A DNA stretch of 64,000 nt from Evansella sp041820985 (lineage in GTDB: Bacteria; Bacillota; Bacilli; Bacillales; Salisediminibacteriaceae). The stretch is taken from the NCBI RefSeq assembly GCF_041820985.1, contig NZ_JBGUAU010000009.1, forward strand, positions 62,001-126,000, written 5' to 3'. A program made the translations under genes and the position numbers. How positions within the stretch are numbered: position 1 is the first letter of the stretch; each line of letters opens with the position of its first letter. The notes below the pieces were generated by a model. That model did no database searches, was not told the DNA's origin, and saw only the letters and a list, made by a program, of their open reading frames with translations. Of this stretch, positions 56,004 to 64,000 are shown piece after piece.

Positions 56004-57842
56004 TTAAGCTTGCTCTGCATATTTCTTTTTCTTCGTAATACGCTCACGTTCATTTTTATCAAGAATTTTCTTACGTAAACGGATAGACTCAGGCGTTACT
56101 TCACATAACTCGTCATCGTTTAAGTATTCCAATGCTTCTTCCAACGTCATAATACGTGGCTTTTTCATTGTTACTGTTTGATCCTTATTTGCTGAGCGCA
56201 TATTTGTCATTTGTTTTACCTTCACAATATTTACTGTAATATCATTTTCACGCGTATGCTCTCCAACAATCATTCCAGCATAAATTTCTGTCGTAGGTTC
56301 AACAAATATTTGACCTCTGTCTTCTACTTGCATAATCCCATATTGACTTGCCTTACCAGTCTCCATAGAAACCATTACACCAGCTCTTCGTCCACCAACT
56401 TGACCTGGGACCATAGGCTGATAGCTATCAAACGTGTGATTTATAATTCCGTAACCTCTCGTTTGTGTTAAGAATTCTGTTGAATAACCAATTAATCCAC
56501 GAGCAGGTACCATGAACTCCAAACGAACTTGACCACTACCGTTATTTGTCATGTTTTGCATTTCACCCTTACGAGCACCAAGTGATTCCATAACAGGACC
56601 AGTGTACTCCTCAGGAACATCAATTTGGACTCTCTCAACTGGTTCGCATCGAACTCCATCCACTTCACGAACAATAACTTCCGGCTTCGAAACTTGTAGC
56701 TCATATCCTTCACGTCTCATGTTCTCAATTAAAATTGATAAATGCAATTCCCCACGACCCGATACTATCCAAACGTCAGGAGAAGATGTATTTTCAACAC
56801 GTAAACTTACATCAGTCTCTAATTGCGCACGAAGACGTTCTTCAATTTTACGGCTTGTTAAATACTTTCCTTCTCTCCCAGCAAACGGGCTGTTATTTAC
56901 AGAGAAAGTCATTTGTAAAGTTGGCTCATCTATACGTAGAATTGGTAATGGATCTTGTGCCTCTACAGGGCATACTGTTTCTCCTACGTTGATTTCTTCC
57001 ATTCCAGATACAGCAATTAAATCTCCAGCAATTGCTTCCTGTATTTCTATTCGCTTTAAGCCTAGGAAACCAAATAACTTCGTTACACGGAACTGCTTAA
57101 CCGAACCATCTAATTTCATCAACGCTACCTGTTGGCCAACCTTCATTGTTCCTCGAAAGACTCTGCCAATACCAATTCTTCCAAGGTAATCGTTATAATC
57201 TAATAATGCTACTTGGAATTGTAACGGTTCTTCTTTGTTGTCCACTGGAGCTGGAATATGCTCAATAATAGAATCAAATAGCACACTCATGTCCTCATCT
57301 TGTTTTTCTGGATTTAAGCTTGCTGTACCATTGATTGCAGATGCATAGACTACTGGAAAATCAAGTTGGTCTTCTTCAGCACCTAAATCAATAAATAAGT
57401 CAACAACTTCATCCACAACTTCCGCAGGTCTTGCAAAGTCACGGTCAATTTTGTTTACAACAACGATTGGTGTTAATTTTTGCTCAAGTGCTTTCTTTAA
57501 TACGAAACGTGTTTGTGGCATTGTACCTTCATAAGCATCAACAACTAGTAAAACACCATCAACCATTTTCATTATACGTTCTACTTCTCCACCAAAATCT
57601 GCGTGTCCTGGTGTATCCATTATATTTATGCGTTTATCTTGATAGTTAATAGCAGTATTTTTAGCTAAGATTGTAATTCCACGCTCTTTCTCAAGTGCGT
57701 TGGAGTCCATTGCACGTTCCTCTACTTGCTCATTACTTCGGAACGTTCCAGATTGGTGAAGCAATTTATCAACTAACGTTGTTTTTCCGTGGTCAACGTG
57801 GGCAATAATCGCAATATTTCTTATATCTTCACGAATATTCAT
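56004..57842 (-). CDS. typA: Ribosome-associated translational GTPase TypA/BipA
   Basis: 612 residues, EF-G-like GTPase involved in ribosome assembly and stress growth. G1 AHVDHGKT near residue 14, the switch I KERGITILAK, G3 DTPGHADFGG and G4 NKIDRD. The C-terminal domain with GKASQYGIMQVEDRG is specific to TypA. GGAGA precedes ATG. Monocistronic. Confidence 0.96.
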   Translation of the reverse strand: MNIREDIRNIAIIAHVDHGKTTLVDKLLHQSGTFRSNEQVEERAMDSNALEKERGITILAKNTAINYQDKRINIMDTPGHADFGGEVERIMKMVDGVLLVVDAYEGTMPQTRFVLKKALEQKLTPIVVVNKIDRDFARPAEVVDEVVDLFIDLGAEEDQLDFPVVYASAINGTASLNPEKQDEDMSVLFDSIIEHIPAPVDNKEEPLQFQVALLDYNDYLGRIGIGRVFRGTMKVGQQVALMKLDGSVKQFRVTKLFGFLGLKRIEIQEAIAGDLIAVSGMEEINVGETVCPVEAQDPLPILRIDEPTLQMTFSVNNSPFAGREGKYLTSRKIEERLRAQLETDVSLRVENTSSPDVWIVSGRGELHLSILIENMRREGYELQVSKPEVIVREVDGVRCEPVERVQIDVPEEYTGPVMESLGARKGEMQNMTNNGSGQVRLEFMVPARGLIGYSTEFLTQTRGYGIINHTFDSYQPMVPGQVGGRRAGVMVSMETGKASQYGIMQVEDRGQIFVEPTTEIYAGMIVGEHTRENDITVNIVKVKQMTNMRSANKDQTVTMKKPRIMTLEEALEYLNDDELCEVTPESIRLRKKILDKNERERITKKKKYAEQA

Positions 57843-57980
57843 TCTTTTCTCTCCTTAAATGAATCAATTTAACACAACTTTTCTATTATACCAACTTATC
57901 TCTAAAGAATAAAGGGGAAGATTCTTGTTTTCCCATATGTTTTCCTCAATTCTGTATAACATTCATTATGTAGGATACAA

Positions 57981-58028
57981 AAAAGAGATGGGTAAAAAGG
58001 AAGTATGTTCCTTTTTATTCCCATCTCT
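57981..58028 (-). terminator. Terminator of the DUF1540 gene
   Basis: AGAGATGGG/CCCATCTCT outer stem and AAAAAGGAA/TTCCTTTTT inner stem; minus-strand T6 follows. Confidence 0.88.
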
Positions 58029-58041
58029 ATCACATACTAAA

Positions 58042-58197
58042 CTAGACTTGAGGATCAAAGGTCTTACAGTCTGTCTCCTCTTGTCTCTCCGCTTGTTTTC
58101 CTTTATGACTCACAACGTAGATTTGATCTGCTGCACATTTGTTTCCACGTTCCCAAAACTTACAGTTGTTTACTTCACATAATACGTCTACAGCCAT
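58042..58197 (-). CDS. DUF1540 small cysteine-rich protein
   Basis: 51 residues, MAVDVLCEVNNCKFW then NKCAADQIYV and ETDCKTF: four Cys in the DUF1540 spacing, probably one zinc site. GAGGGGGTG precedes the ATG at 58197; the 14-codon upstream extension is rejected. Common in spore-formers; function unknown. Confidence 0.85.
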   Translation of the reverse strand: MAVDVLCEVNNCKFWERGNKCAADQIYVVSHKGKQAERQEETDCKTFDPQV

Positions 58198-58535
58198 TTC
58201 ACAAACACCCCCTCTCATAAATAGAGTGGGCATTTTCACATAGGTGCATACATCTAAATTATAACATTAATTTGAGCAATTCTTTAGATATACGAAGGTT
58301 TTATTCGGAAAAAGAAAGCACCTCAGCAAATATTAAAGAAAAAGGGAGAATCTTTAATATGGAAGGGTGGCAATCTTAGTATCAAAAATGAAAATGAATG
58401 ATAAATTCCACATAACAATGTAAACCTTTGCAAACCACTTCTGCTATTGTAGATGAGTCTGCATATTGTTGTAAAGAATTACTTTACAAAATCATGATTA
58501 TTTTTTCACATGCAACACCATTGTACGATAAATAG
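58198..58535. other. Intergenic gap
   Basis: AT-rich. I see no ORF, repeat or recognisable regulatory motif beyond presumed promoter DNA for the DUF1540 gene. Confidence 0.4.
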
Positions 58536-58538
58536 ACA

Positions 58539-58573
58539 CAAAATTGTGCGGGACCAGGTCCCGCACGATTTTG
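58539..58573. repeat. G+C-rich palindrome 3, terminator of helD
   Basis: CAAAAT-GTGCGGGACC, central A, then GGTCCCGCAC-ATTTTG. It abuts the helD stop codon, so it probably terminates helD despite a short T tail. Confidence 0.85.
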
Positions 58574-60913
58574 TTACAGTTTTACATAACTCTCTTTAGA
58601 CACATCTTCTAGAAATAGGCTTGGAGTACCAACTGAAAACAAATGAAGCTCATGCATCGCTCTCGTACATGCAGTATAAAACAGCTTTCGTTCTATTTCT
58701 TCTCCATACACCTCATTTGAAGCGTCATAAATAACCACCGCATCAAATTCAATTCCTTTTGCTAAGTACGCAGGCATTATTAAGACACCTTTTGTAAAAG
58801 TATGAGACTCTTTATCAATTAACGATATCTCCGTTTTCTCTTGTACTAATGCTTCATATGCTCTCTCGCTCTCCTCGGCAGTTTTACAAAGGATTGCAAT
58901 GGTAGTATGTTCCTTTTTCTCAAGTGCATCTATTGATTTTCTCATATTATGGTGAAGCGCATCTTTATCATCCACAATAGTAAGAGATGGCGTCTCTCCG
59001 TTTCGATTGAATGGTTCAACATTATTATCAAGAATTCCTTTGGCAAAATCCATAATCTGTTTTGTTGATCTATAACTTCTAGTCAATGTGATTCTTTCAT
59101 AATTATCCTGATCAACAAATAACTCCTTAGTAAGTAACGTAGGTGACTCATGAGAATGAGCAAAGATTGCCTGATTTAAATCCCCTAATATGGTCATATG
59201 ACAGTTCGGATACAACTGTTTTAAAAATTCAAACTGAAATGGAGAATAATCTTGAGCTTCGTCAATAAACAAATGACGAATCGTATTGGAGGATTTTCTC
59301 CCTTCTAACTTATCCTTTAAGTATAAAAACGCAGTGGCGTCTTCATACATAAACCGATTCTGTTTTAACTCATTCATTGTAACTTCACAGATATCCTTCC
59401 AATTTTCTGGTACTGTTACACTTGGAAGAAATCCGACCGTTTCTTCATTAAAAACTCGAAAATATAGAGAAATGATATCGAGAAATCGGAATTTTTTTAT
59501 ACTATTTTTCACAGGTTTAAAATGTCGATCTGTTACTATTTTACTAAGTAATTTCTGCTCTAATTCATAGTCGTCAAACGTATCTGAATTCCCTCGTTTA
59601 CCACCTTGAAGCTCCCTGTATACTGTTAAATAATCTTCTTTATCCAACAGTTCACTTTCCTTCATTACCCACTCTTTTTTTCGTTCTTTCTCTTCAATCT
59701 TCTTGATGTTTACTAACAGCCATTCCGCTGTTTTCTTCATTCGATTCGGAATTGAGATTGCTTTATCTAGTGAATAAAAGTAGTTTTCAATATCTTTTGC
59801 AGGTACGATGATGTTATCATGGAAAGTTATGTTCCGAAAAAGTAAATCTTGTGTACTAAGGTGTTCTATATATTTATTCATAAAGTCAACGTATTTTAGG
59901 GATGATTTATATTTTATTGCTGATAATCGAATATGATACAACTCATCTTTCTCTGCCGTATATAAGTATTCCATTTGAGTAAAAGCATCTTCCACAGAAA
60001 ACTTCTTTCCTAACCGACCTTCTACGTACGCCTGAAAAGTTGACTGTTTCATATTCTCTTCCCCAAGCTCTGGAAGTACAGTGGATACATAACTATTAAA
60101 TAAGAAGTTTGGAGAGAAAAGCATGATATTATCAGCATTTATTTGTCCACGATATCGATATAGTAAATAGGCAATACGTTGAAGGGCTGCAGAAGTTTTC
60201 CCACTCCCCGCTACCCCTTGTACAACCAGATACCTACATGTTTCATTTCGAATAATTTGATTTTGCTCCTTTTGAATAGTTGCTACAATACTTTTCATTT
60301 GAGAATCAGCATTGTTACTTAATACCTCTTGAAGCAACTCATCTCCAATCGTTATTCCCGTGTCAAACATACTCTTCAGCTGACCTCGTTTAATGATATA
60401 CTGACGTTTTAACTCCATCGTTCCGTGAATTGTTTCATCCATCACATCGTACTCAGCAGGTCCCGGAGAATAGTTATAATATAAACTGGAGATTGGTGCA
60501 CGCCAATCATAAATGAGAAACTCTTCATCTTTTTCATCCATTAAGGAGGAAAGTCCGATATATATTGGCTCAACATGACGATCTCCGTCTTCCAAAAAGT
60601 CCACACGCCCAAAGTAGGGAGAACTTTTTAACCTCAATAAACTTTTCATTTGGCTATAAAACTGTTTATGAGTTCTTTCCCGCTCTGCTAGCAATTCCAC
60701 TTGCTGCTTAATACTCGTAAATGTTTCTCCAATTTCATGAGCATCATCTAAATTAACGGTTACATCTTCCCAAAATGATTTTCGTAAATCAATAATACCT
60801 TCTTTTAGTCCCCCAACATTTTCTTGGAGCTGGTCCATCTTATGATTAATTGTGTCTATAATAAATTGAACACGATCTCTTTCCTTTTGAAATTCTCTAT
60901 CTTGGTCATGCAT
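58574..60913 (-). CDS. helD: RNA polymerase recycling motor HelD (UvrD-like helicase IV)
   Basis: 779 residues. The N-terminal coiled-coil arm (about 1-95) inserts into RNA polymerase in characterised HelD proteins; Walker A is GVAGSGKT (233-240), Walker B LFIDEAQDYSPFQFE, and a superfamily-1 motif near the C-terminus reads YTACTRAMHELHLF. It removes stalled polymerase using ATP. Length is near B. subtilis HelD (774). Monocistronic, preceded by a long gap rich in DnaA-box-like sites. Confidence 0.92.
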   Translation of the reverse strand: MHDQDREFQKERDRVQFIIDTINHKMDQLQENVGGLKEGIIDLRKSFWEDVTVNLDDAHEIGETFTSIKQQVELLAERERTHKQFYSQMKSLLRLKSSPYFGRVDFLEDGDRHVEPIYIGLSSLMDEKDEEFLIYDWRAPISSLYYNYSPGPAEYDVMDETIHGTMELKRQYIIKRGQLKSMFDTGITIGDELLQEVLSNNADSQMKSIVATIQKEQNQIIRNETCRYLVVQGVAGSGKTSAALQRIAYLLYRYRGQINADNIMLFSPNFLFNSYVSTVLPELGEENMKQSTFQAYVEGRLGKKFSVEDAFTQMEYLYTAEKDELYHIRLSAIKYKSSLKYVDFMNKYIEHLSTQDLLFRNITFHDNIIVPAKDIENYFYSLDKAISIPNRMKKTAEWLLVNIKKIEEKERKKEWVMKESELLDKEDYLTVYRELQGGKRGNSDTFDDYELEQKLLSKIVTDRHFKPVKNSIKKFRFLDIISLYFRVFNEETVGFLPSVTVPENWKDICEVTMNELKQNRFMYEDATAFLYLKDKLEGRKSSNTIRHLFIDEAQDYSPFQFEFLKQLYPNCHMTILGDLNQAIFAHSHESPTLLTKELFVDQDNYERITLTRSYRSTKQIMDFAKGILDNNVEPFNRNGETPSLTIVDDKDALHHNMRKSIDALEKKEHTTIAILCKTAEESERAYEALVQEKTEISLIDKESHTFTKGVLIMPAYLAKGIEFDAVVIYDASNEVYGEEIERKLFYTACTRAMHELHLFSVGTPSLFLEDVSKESYVKL

Positions 60914-61181
60914 ATTCTCACACTCCCCTGAAAATGATTTGACATGTCAACAGTAATCCCGTATAATATAATTAGGGATATTATAGAAATTTATACAACA
61001 TTTTCTTGAAATACATTTTATGTTAACATGTATATAATAATTACGCAACCGTATATTGAAAAATGGAACCGTTTTTCAGCCACTTGCTGAGGAATGGATT
61101 TTTTGTTTTGTGGACAACTCCTTAGTATCGTCACTCCAAAAGTATTCCTTTATAATCATCTTAATTTAACGTACGCTTGTT

Positions 61182-61354
61182 TTATCCACATATTCATACT
61201 TTATTAACATAATCCACAACAAACTGCTCTTTTCATCCACATATTCACACTTTTTTGATAATTTTCACGCTTCTGATCAAATCTTTTCCACAATCCACAA
61301 TATTCTGCTTTCGTTTTGGAAAAATATTGTCCACATGTGTATAAGTGTGGATAC
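61182..61354. promoter_or_regulatory. Cluster of DnaA-box-like sequences
   Basis: One perfect TTATCCACA (61182-61190) and six near-matches in 173 bp: TAATCCACA (61210), TCATCCACA (61233), TTTTCCACA (61284), CAATCCACA (61291), TTGTCCACA (61327) and the inverted TGTGGATAC (61346). Most differ by one base from the box; CAATCCACA differs by two. The stretch is AT-rich and non-coding. It resembles the DnaA-box clusters of B. subtilis that lie away from oriC. Confidence 0.65.
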
Positions 61355-61393
61355 TCTTTTCATACCTATGCGAGCTTATTTTGTCAACAAAAC

Positions 61394-61437
61394 AAAAACC
61401 CCGTTACTTTACATGAAGTAACAGAGGCTGGTTTTTT
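61394..61437 (-). terminator. Terminator-like hairpin downstream of oppF
   Basis: AAAAACC pairs with GGTTTTTT and GTTACTT with AAGTAAC. T runs exist on both strands. Confidence 0.65.
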
Positions 61438-61545
61438 AGTTTATTTTATTTAAATTGAACATAACTGTGGCAATTGGTTCAGATATGGTATGTAAAATAC
61501 TACGCTAGCTAAAATGGGAAAACAGACCCTGTTTCAACCTCATTT

Positions 61546-61572
61546 TGTCCTTATGAACTCCTCATAAGGACA
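61546..61572. terminator. Perfect 11-bp hairpin downstream of oppF
   Basis: TGTCCTTATGA and TCATAAGGACA around a 5-nt loop, without a clear T run. With the hairpin at 61394 it accounts for the structure in the 60914-61690 gap besides the DnaA boxes. Confidence 0.5.
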
Positions 61573-61690
61573 GTTCTAGACAAAACGAAGGCCTTCTCAT
61601 CCTATATGGCAAAATAACAGACTTTTGTTTTCCGGGCGCTCCAATAATTCACCCCAAATAGAAATTAACTAGTCAAGTAGCATCCTAATC

Positions 61691-62644
61691 TTAATACAAA
61701 TGACATGCTACAAAGTGTTTTTCCTCTACCTCTTTCCACTCTGGCTTCTTTTCTGCGCATATGTCTGTTGCTACAGGACACCTTGTTCTAAATACACAGC
61801 CACTTGGAGGGTTTATTTGGCTTGGTACTTCTCCTTGAAGTATAATACGCTCTCTTTTGGCTTCAATGTCCGGATCCGGTATTGGTATAGCTGATAATAA
61901 AGATTGCGTATATGGATGTAATGGATTTTCATACAGCTTTTCACTCTCTGTAAGCTCCATCATTTTTCCTAAGTACATAACTCCAATTCGATCGCTAATA
62001 TGCTTTACCATCGCCAAATCATGGGCAATAAATAAATACGTTAAATTTTGTTCCTTTTGCAGCTTCTTCATTAAATTTACTACTTGAGCTTGAACGGATA
62101 CATCTAGTGCTGAAATTGGCTCATCCGCAATGATGAAAGTGGGATCAACCGCAAGTGCACGAGCGATACCGATTCGTTGTCTTTGTCCACCACTAAATTC
62201 ATGTGGAAATCTCGTTGCATGCTCTTTGTTTAAACCAACTGTTTCTAGCAATTCATGAACTCGATCCAACCTCTTTTTTGAGGACTTTATGCCATGAATA
62301 TCAATTCCTTCAGCAATAATGTCCGCAACTGTCATTCGTGGATTAAGAGAAGCATACGGATCCTGAAAAATCATTTGAACTTTACGATTAAACATCTTTT
62401 GCTTCTTACCAGACATCTTATGAACGTCTTCACCATCAAAAATTACTTGTCCGTCTGTTGTTCCATATAAACGGATCAGTGTACGGCCGGTTGTAGATTT
62501 CCCACAGCCTGATTCTCCTACTAATCCTAATGTTTCACCTTCGTATATATCGAAGGAAACATCATCTACGGCCTTTAAAACCTGTTTTTTATCAACATCA
62601 AAGTACTTCTTTAATCCTTTAACTTCTAGTAATTTCTTTGCCAT
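61691..62644 (-). CDS. oppF: Oligopeptide/dipeptide ABC transporter ATPase (OppF type)
   Basis: 317 residues. Walker A GESGCGKST (43-51), signature FSGGQRQRIGIARAL, Walker B FIIADEP, and the OppD/F C-terminal extension with its Cys cluster (GCVFRTRCPVATDIC). GGAGGAATTCAC precedes ATG. The oppABCD partners are not in this window: the gene immediately upstream is ldcA. It must work with permeases encoded elsewhere. Confidence 0.88.
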   Translation of the reverse strand: MAKKLLEVKGLKKYFDVDKKQVLKAVDDVSFDIYEGETLGLVGESGCGKSTTGRTLIRLYGTTDGQVIFDGEDVHKMSGKKQKMFNRKVQMIFQDPYASLNPRMTVADIIAEGIDIHGIKSSKKRLDRVHELLETVGLNKEHATRFPHEFSGGQRQRIGIARALAVDPTFIIADEPISALDVSVQAQVVNLMKKLQKEQNLTYLFIAHDLAMVKHISDRIGVMYLGKMMELTESEKLYENPLHPYTQSLLSAIPIPDPDIEAKRERIILQGEVPSQINPPSGCVFRTRCPVATDICAEKKPEWKEVEEKHFVACHLY

Positions 62645-62857
62645 GTGAATTCCTCCAAGCTGTATTGGCGTCCTTTACTTTTGAACTCTGAAAATACGTT
62701 AATTACTACAATCTAGAATCATTAATCCTTTATTCGTTTGAATTCACTCTCTTAACCCATTGGCAAAAGGGCCACATCCGGCCATACTTCAAGGTTCTTC
62801 TATGCCTGCGGGAAGCTTTAAATCAGTCCCATACCCCAGCCCAAAATGGAAACATAA

Positions 62858-63787
62858 CTACACTGTTCCTGTTTCATGGAACGTTAGTGTTTTTTTATCC
62901 GCGTCCAATGTAACATCTATACCAATTGGAACCGCTAAATTAGGAGAGCAATGCCCAATGGAAAAGCCACTAAGCACTGGTTTTCCAAGAGGAACAATAT
63001 GATCGTTAAAGACTTGCTCTAATGTTAATGAATCCTCTGTTTTTTTTGGAAGACAGTTATGAAAATCACATAACACAATTGCCGAAGCCTCCTCAAATTT
63101 CCCTGCACTCTTTAATTGATTTAACATACGGTCTATTCGGTAAGGTTCTTCTTCCACTTCTTCGATAAACAACACTTTATTTTTCGTGTCGATCTCAAAA
63201 TCTGTTCCTAAAGTACTAACGAGTAATGATAAATTACCACCAACTAGAGGGCCCGTAGCTTTTCCTTCTACATATGTTTTCAGAGGTGCATCTTCATTTG
63301 AATAACGAAGCTTTTGTGGGAAAAATAGTTGGTTAAATGTTTCTCGGGTCAAATGATGAACATCTTTTCCTAAGTCTGAACTTAACATTGGCCCATGAAA
63401 GGTGACCAATCTTGTTTCTTGAAAAATAGCATTGAGTAAAAATGTAATATCACTATAACCCCAAAAAATTTTCGGATTAGCACGTAGTAATTCAAAATCA
63501 ATCGAATTTCCTATTCTTGCAGTGCCGTAACCACCACAAACAGAAAATATCCCTTTAATCGTAGGATCACCAAATGCTTGATGCAATTCAGAAAGTCTTT
63601 GTCTATCTGTTCCAGCTAAATAACCATGCTTATGTTGTAAGGAGTCACCAACATGCACTTCAAGACCTAGCTGCTCCAAGAATCTTATCGCCTTTTTTGC
63701 TAATTCAACATCCGGGCTACTTGCTGGTGCAATAACAGCCACATGATCCCCTTTTTGTAACTTAGCAGGCTTTACTATAGACAGCAT
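62858..63787 (-). CDS. ldcA: Muramoyltetrapeptide carboxypeptidase (LD-carboxypeptidase, S66)
   Basis: 309 residues; cleaves the L-Lys/mDap-D-Ala bond of tetrapeptides in cell-wall recycling. The nucleophile Ser is probably replaced within GVCGGYGTARI-like context (here FSVCGGYGTARIGN), followed by GYSDITFLLNAIF, EEVEEEPYRIDRML (Glu) and FSIGHCSPN (His). AGGAG lies about ten nt before ATG. Cytosolic. Note that S66 members also include the microcin-immunity type MccF. Confidence 0.85.
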   Translation of the reverse strand: MLSIVKPAKLQKGDHVAVIAPASSPDVELAKKAIRFLEQLGLEVHVGDSLQHKHGYLAGTDRQRLSELHQAFGDPTIKGIFSVCGGYGTARIGNSIDFELLRANPKIFWGYSDITFLLNAIFQETRLVTFHGPMLSSDLGKDVHHLTRETFNQLFFPQKLRYSNEDAPLKTYVEGKATGPLVGGNLSLLVSTLGTDFEIDTKNKVLFIEEVEEEPYRIDRMLNQLKSAGKFEEASAIVLCDFHNCLPKKTEDSLTLEQVFNDHIVPLGKPVLSGFSIGHCSPNLAVPIGIDVTLDADKKTLTFHETGTV

Positions 63788-63887
63788 CCACAGTACACTC
63801 CTTTTTCATGTTTCACTTCTTAAGTATGAATGTATGGGTCTTTCACTATCATGGACTTGGCGACAAGCACTTTCTTTTCTAATAATA

Positions 63888-63920
63888 GTGTACCAAAAGG
63901 GAAAGCCCCTTTTGGCACAC
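63888..63920 (-). terminator. Terminator of the partial gene at the right edge
   Basis: GTGTACCAAAAGGGG pairs with CCCCTTTTGGCACAC with one mismatch; 26 nt past the stop at 63946. Confidence 0.8.
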
Positions 63921-63945
63921 GATATACTGTCTCAAACGAAAAATC

Positions 63946-64000
63946 TTAGTCTACGAATCTAGCGTATTTAAGCTCTGTAAATCCAACGATATGAGTAATA
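63946..64000 (-). CDS. C-terminal end of a gene entering from the right
   Basis: The last 17 codons, ITHIVGFTELKYARFVD, then TAA at 63946-63948, followed by a proper terminator. The ending is compatible with a peptide-binding protein but too short to identify. Confidence 0.5.
   Translation of the reverse strand, partial: ITHIVGFTELKYARFVD

Noticed and set aside
1..64000. tRNA genes, rRNA genes, CRISPR arrays, complete IS elements or prophage genes
   Set aside because: None found on reading through the window; no cloverleaf-like segments, regularly spaced repeats, transposases or phage structural genes.

Overview
This window looks like chromosome of a low-G+C, spore-forming Bacillaceae. The evidence is AT-rich DNA, strong AGGAGG-type ribosome binding sites with frequent GTG/TTG starts, spoVR, a Spo0E-type phosphatase, helD, khtTU, nupNOPQ, a T-box, and a CodY-like site ahead of the branched-chain amino acid genes. 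Two K+/H+ antiporter systems would suit an alkaliphilic or salt-tolerant Bacillus relative, but that is inference. I see no tRNA, rRNA, CRISPR array, prophage or intact insertion sequence.

Left part (1-16 kb): a dispersed repeat, panE, a MEDS-domain histidine kinase overlapping an M3 oligoendopeptidase, an NhaP2-type antiporter, an ECF sigma/anti-sigma pair, a PAQR/hemolysin III protein and inorganic pyrophosphatase. Then comes a compact four-gene operon of two DUF1538 membrane proteins, a tandem P-II-like protein and a CBS-domain protein. A small membrane protein and spoVR follow. The DUF1538/P-II/CBS operon is my best candidate for an undescribed system, probably a membrane transporter or channel gated by nucleotide-binding regulators.

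Middle (16-28 kb): a complete biosynthetic operon for isoleucine, valine and leucine, ilvE-ilvD-[T-box]-ilvB-ilvH-ilvC-leuA-leuB-leuC-leuD, closed by a perfect 12-bp terminator. A sigma-A promoter with candidate CcpA, CodY and TnrA sites lies upstream. The T-box between ilvD and ilvB appears to carry an Ile (ATC) specifier, so the distal seven genes would respond to uncharged tRNA-Ile.

Right part (28-64 kb): mostly single genes and short operons, largely on the minus strand. They include prfC, khtTU, glpK, a yhcX-like GNAT/nitrilase fusion, the nupNOPQ nucleoside ABC transporter, a lone CheY-like regulator, eutH, a manganese catalase, a multi-PAS histidine kinase, sfsA, typA, helD, an isolated oppF and ldcA. 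Several very small genes (59, 51 and 46 codons, for example) are supported by ribosome binding sites, motifs and terminators. A short-chain fatty acid transporter gene (atoE type) is in decay, with a missing N-terminus, a nonsense codon and a large internal in-frame deletion.

The intergenic DNA holds at least three families of dispersed repeats, three strong G+C-rich palindromes sharing a GGGACC/GGTCCC-type core that double as terminators, and a cluster of seven DnaA-box-like 9-mers upstream of helD. Start codons were chosen from ribosome binding site spacing and family alignment from memory; no database search was possible.
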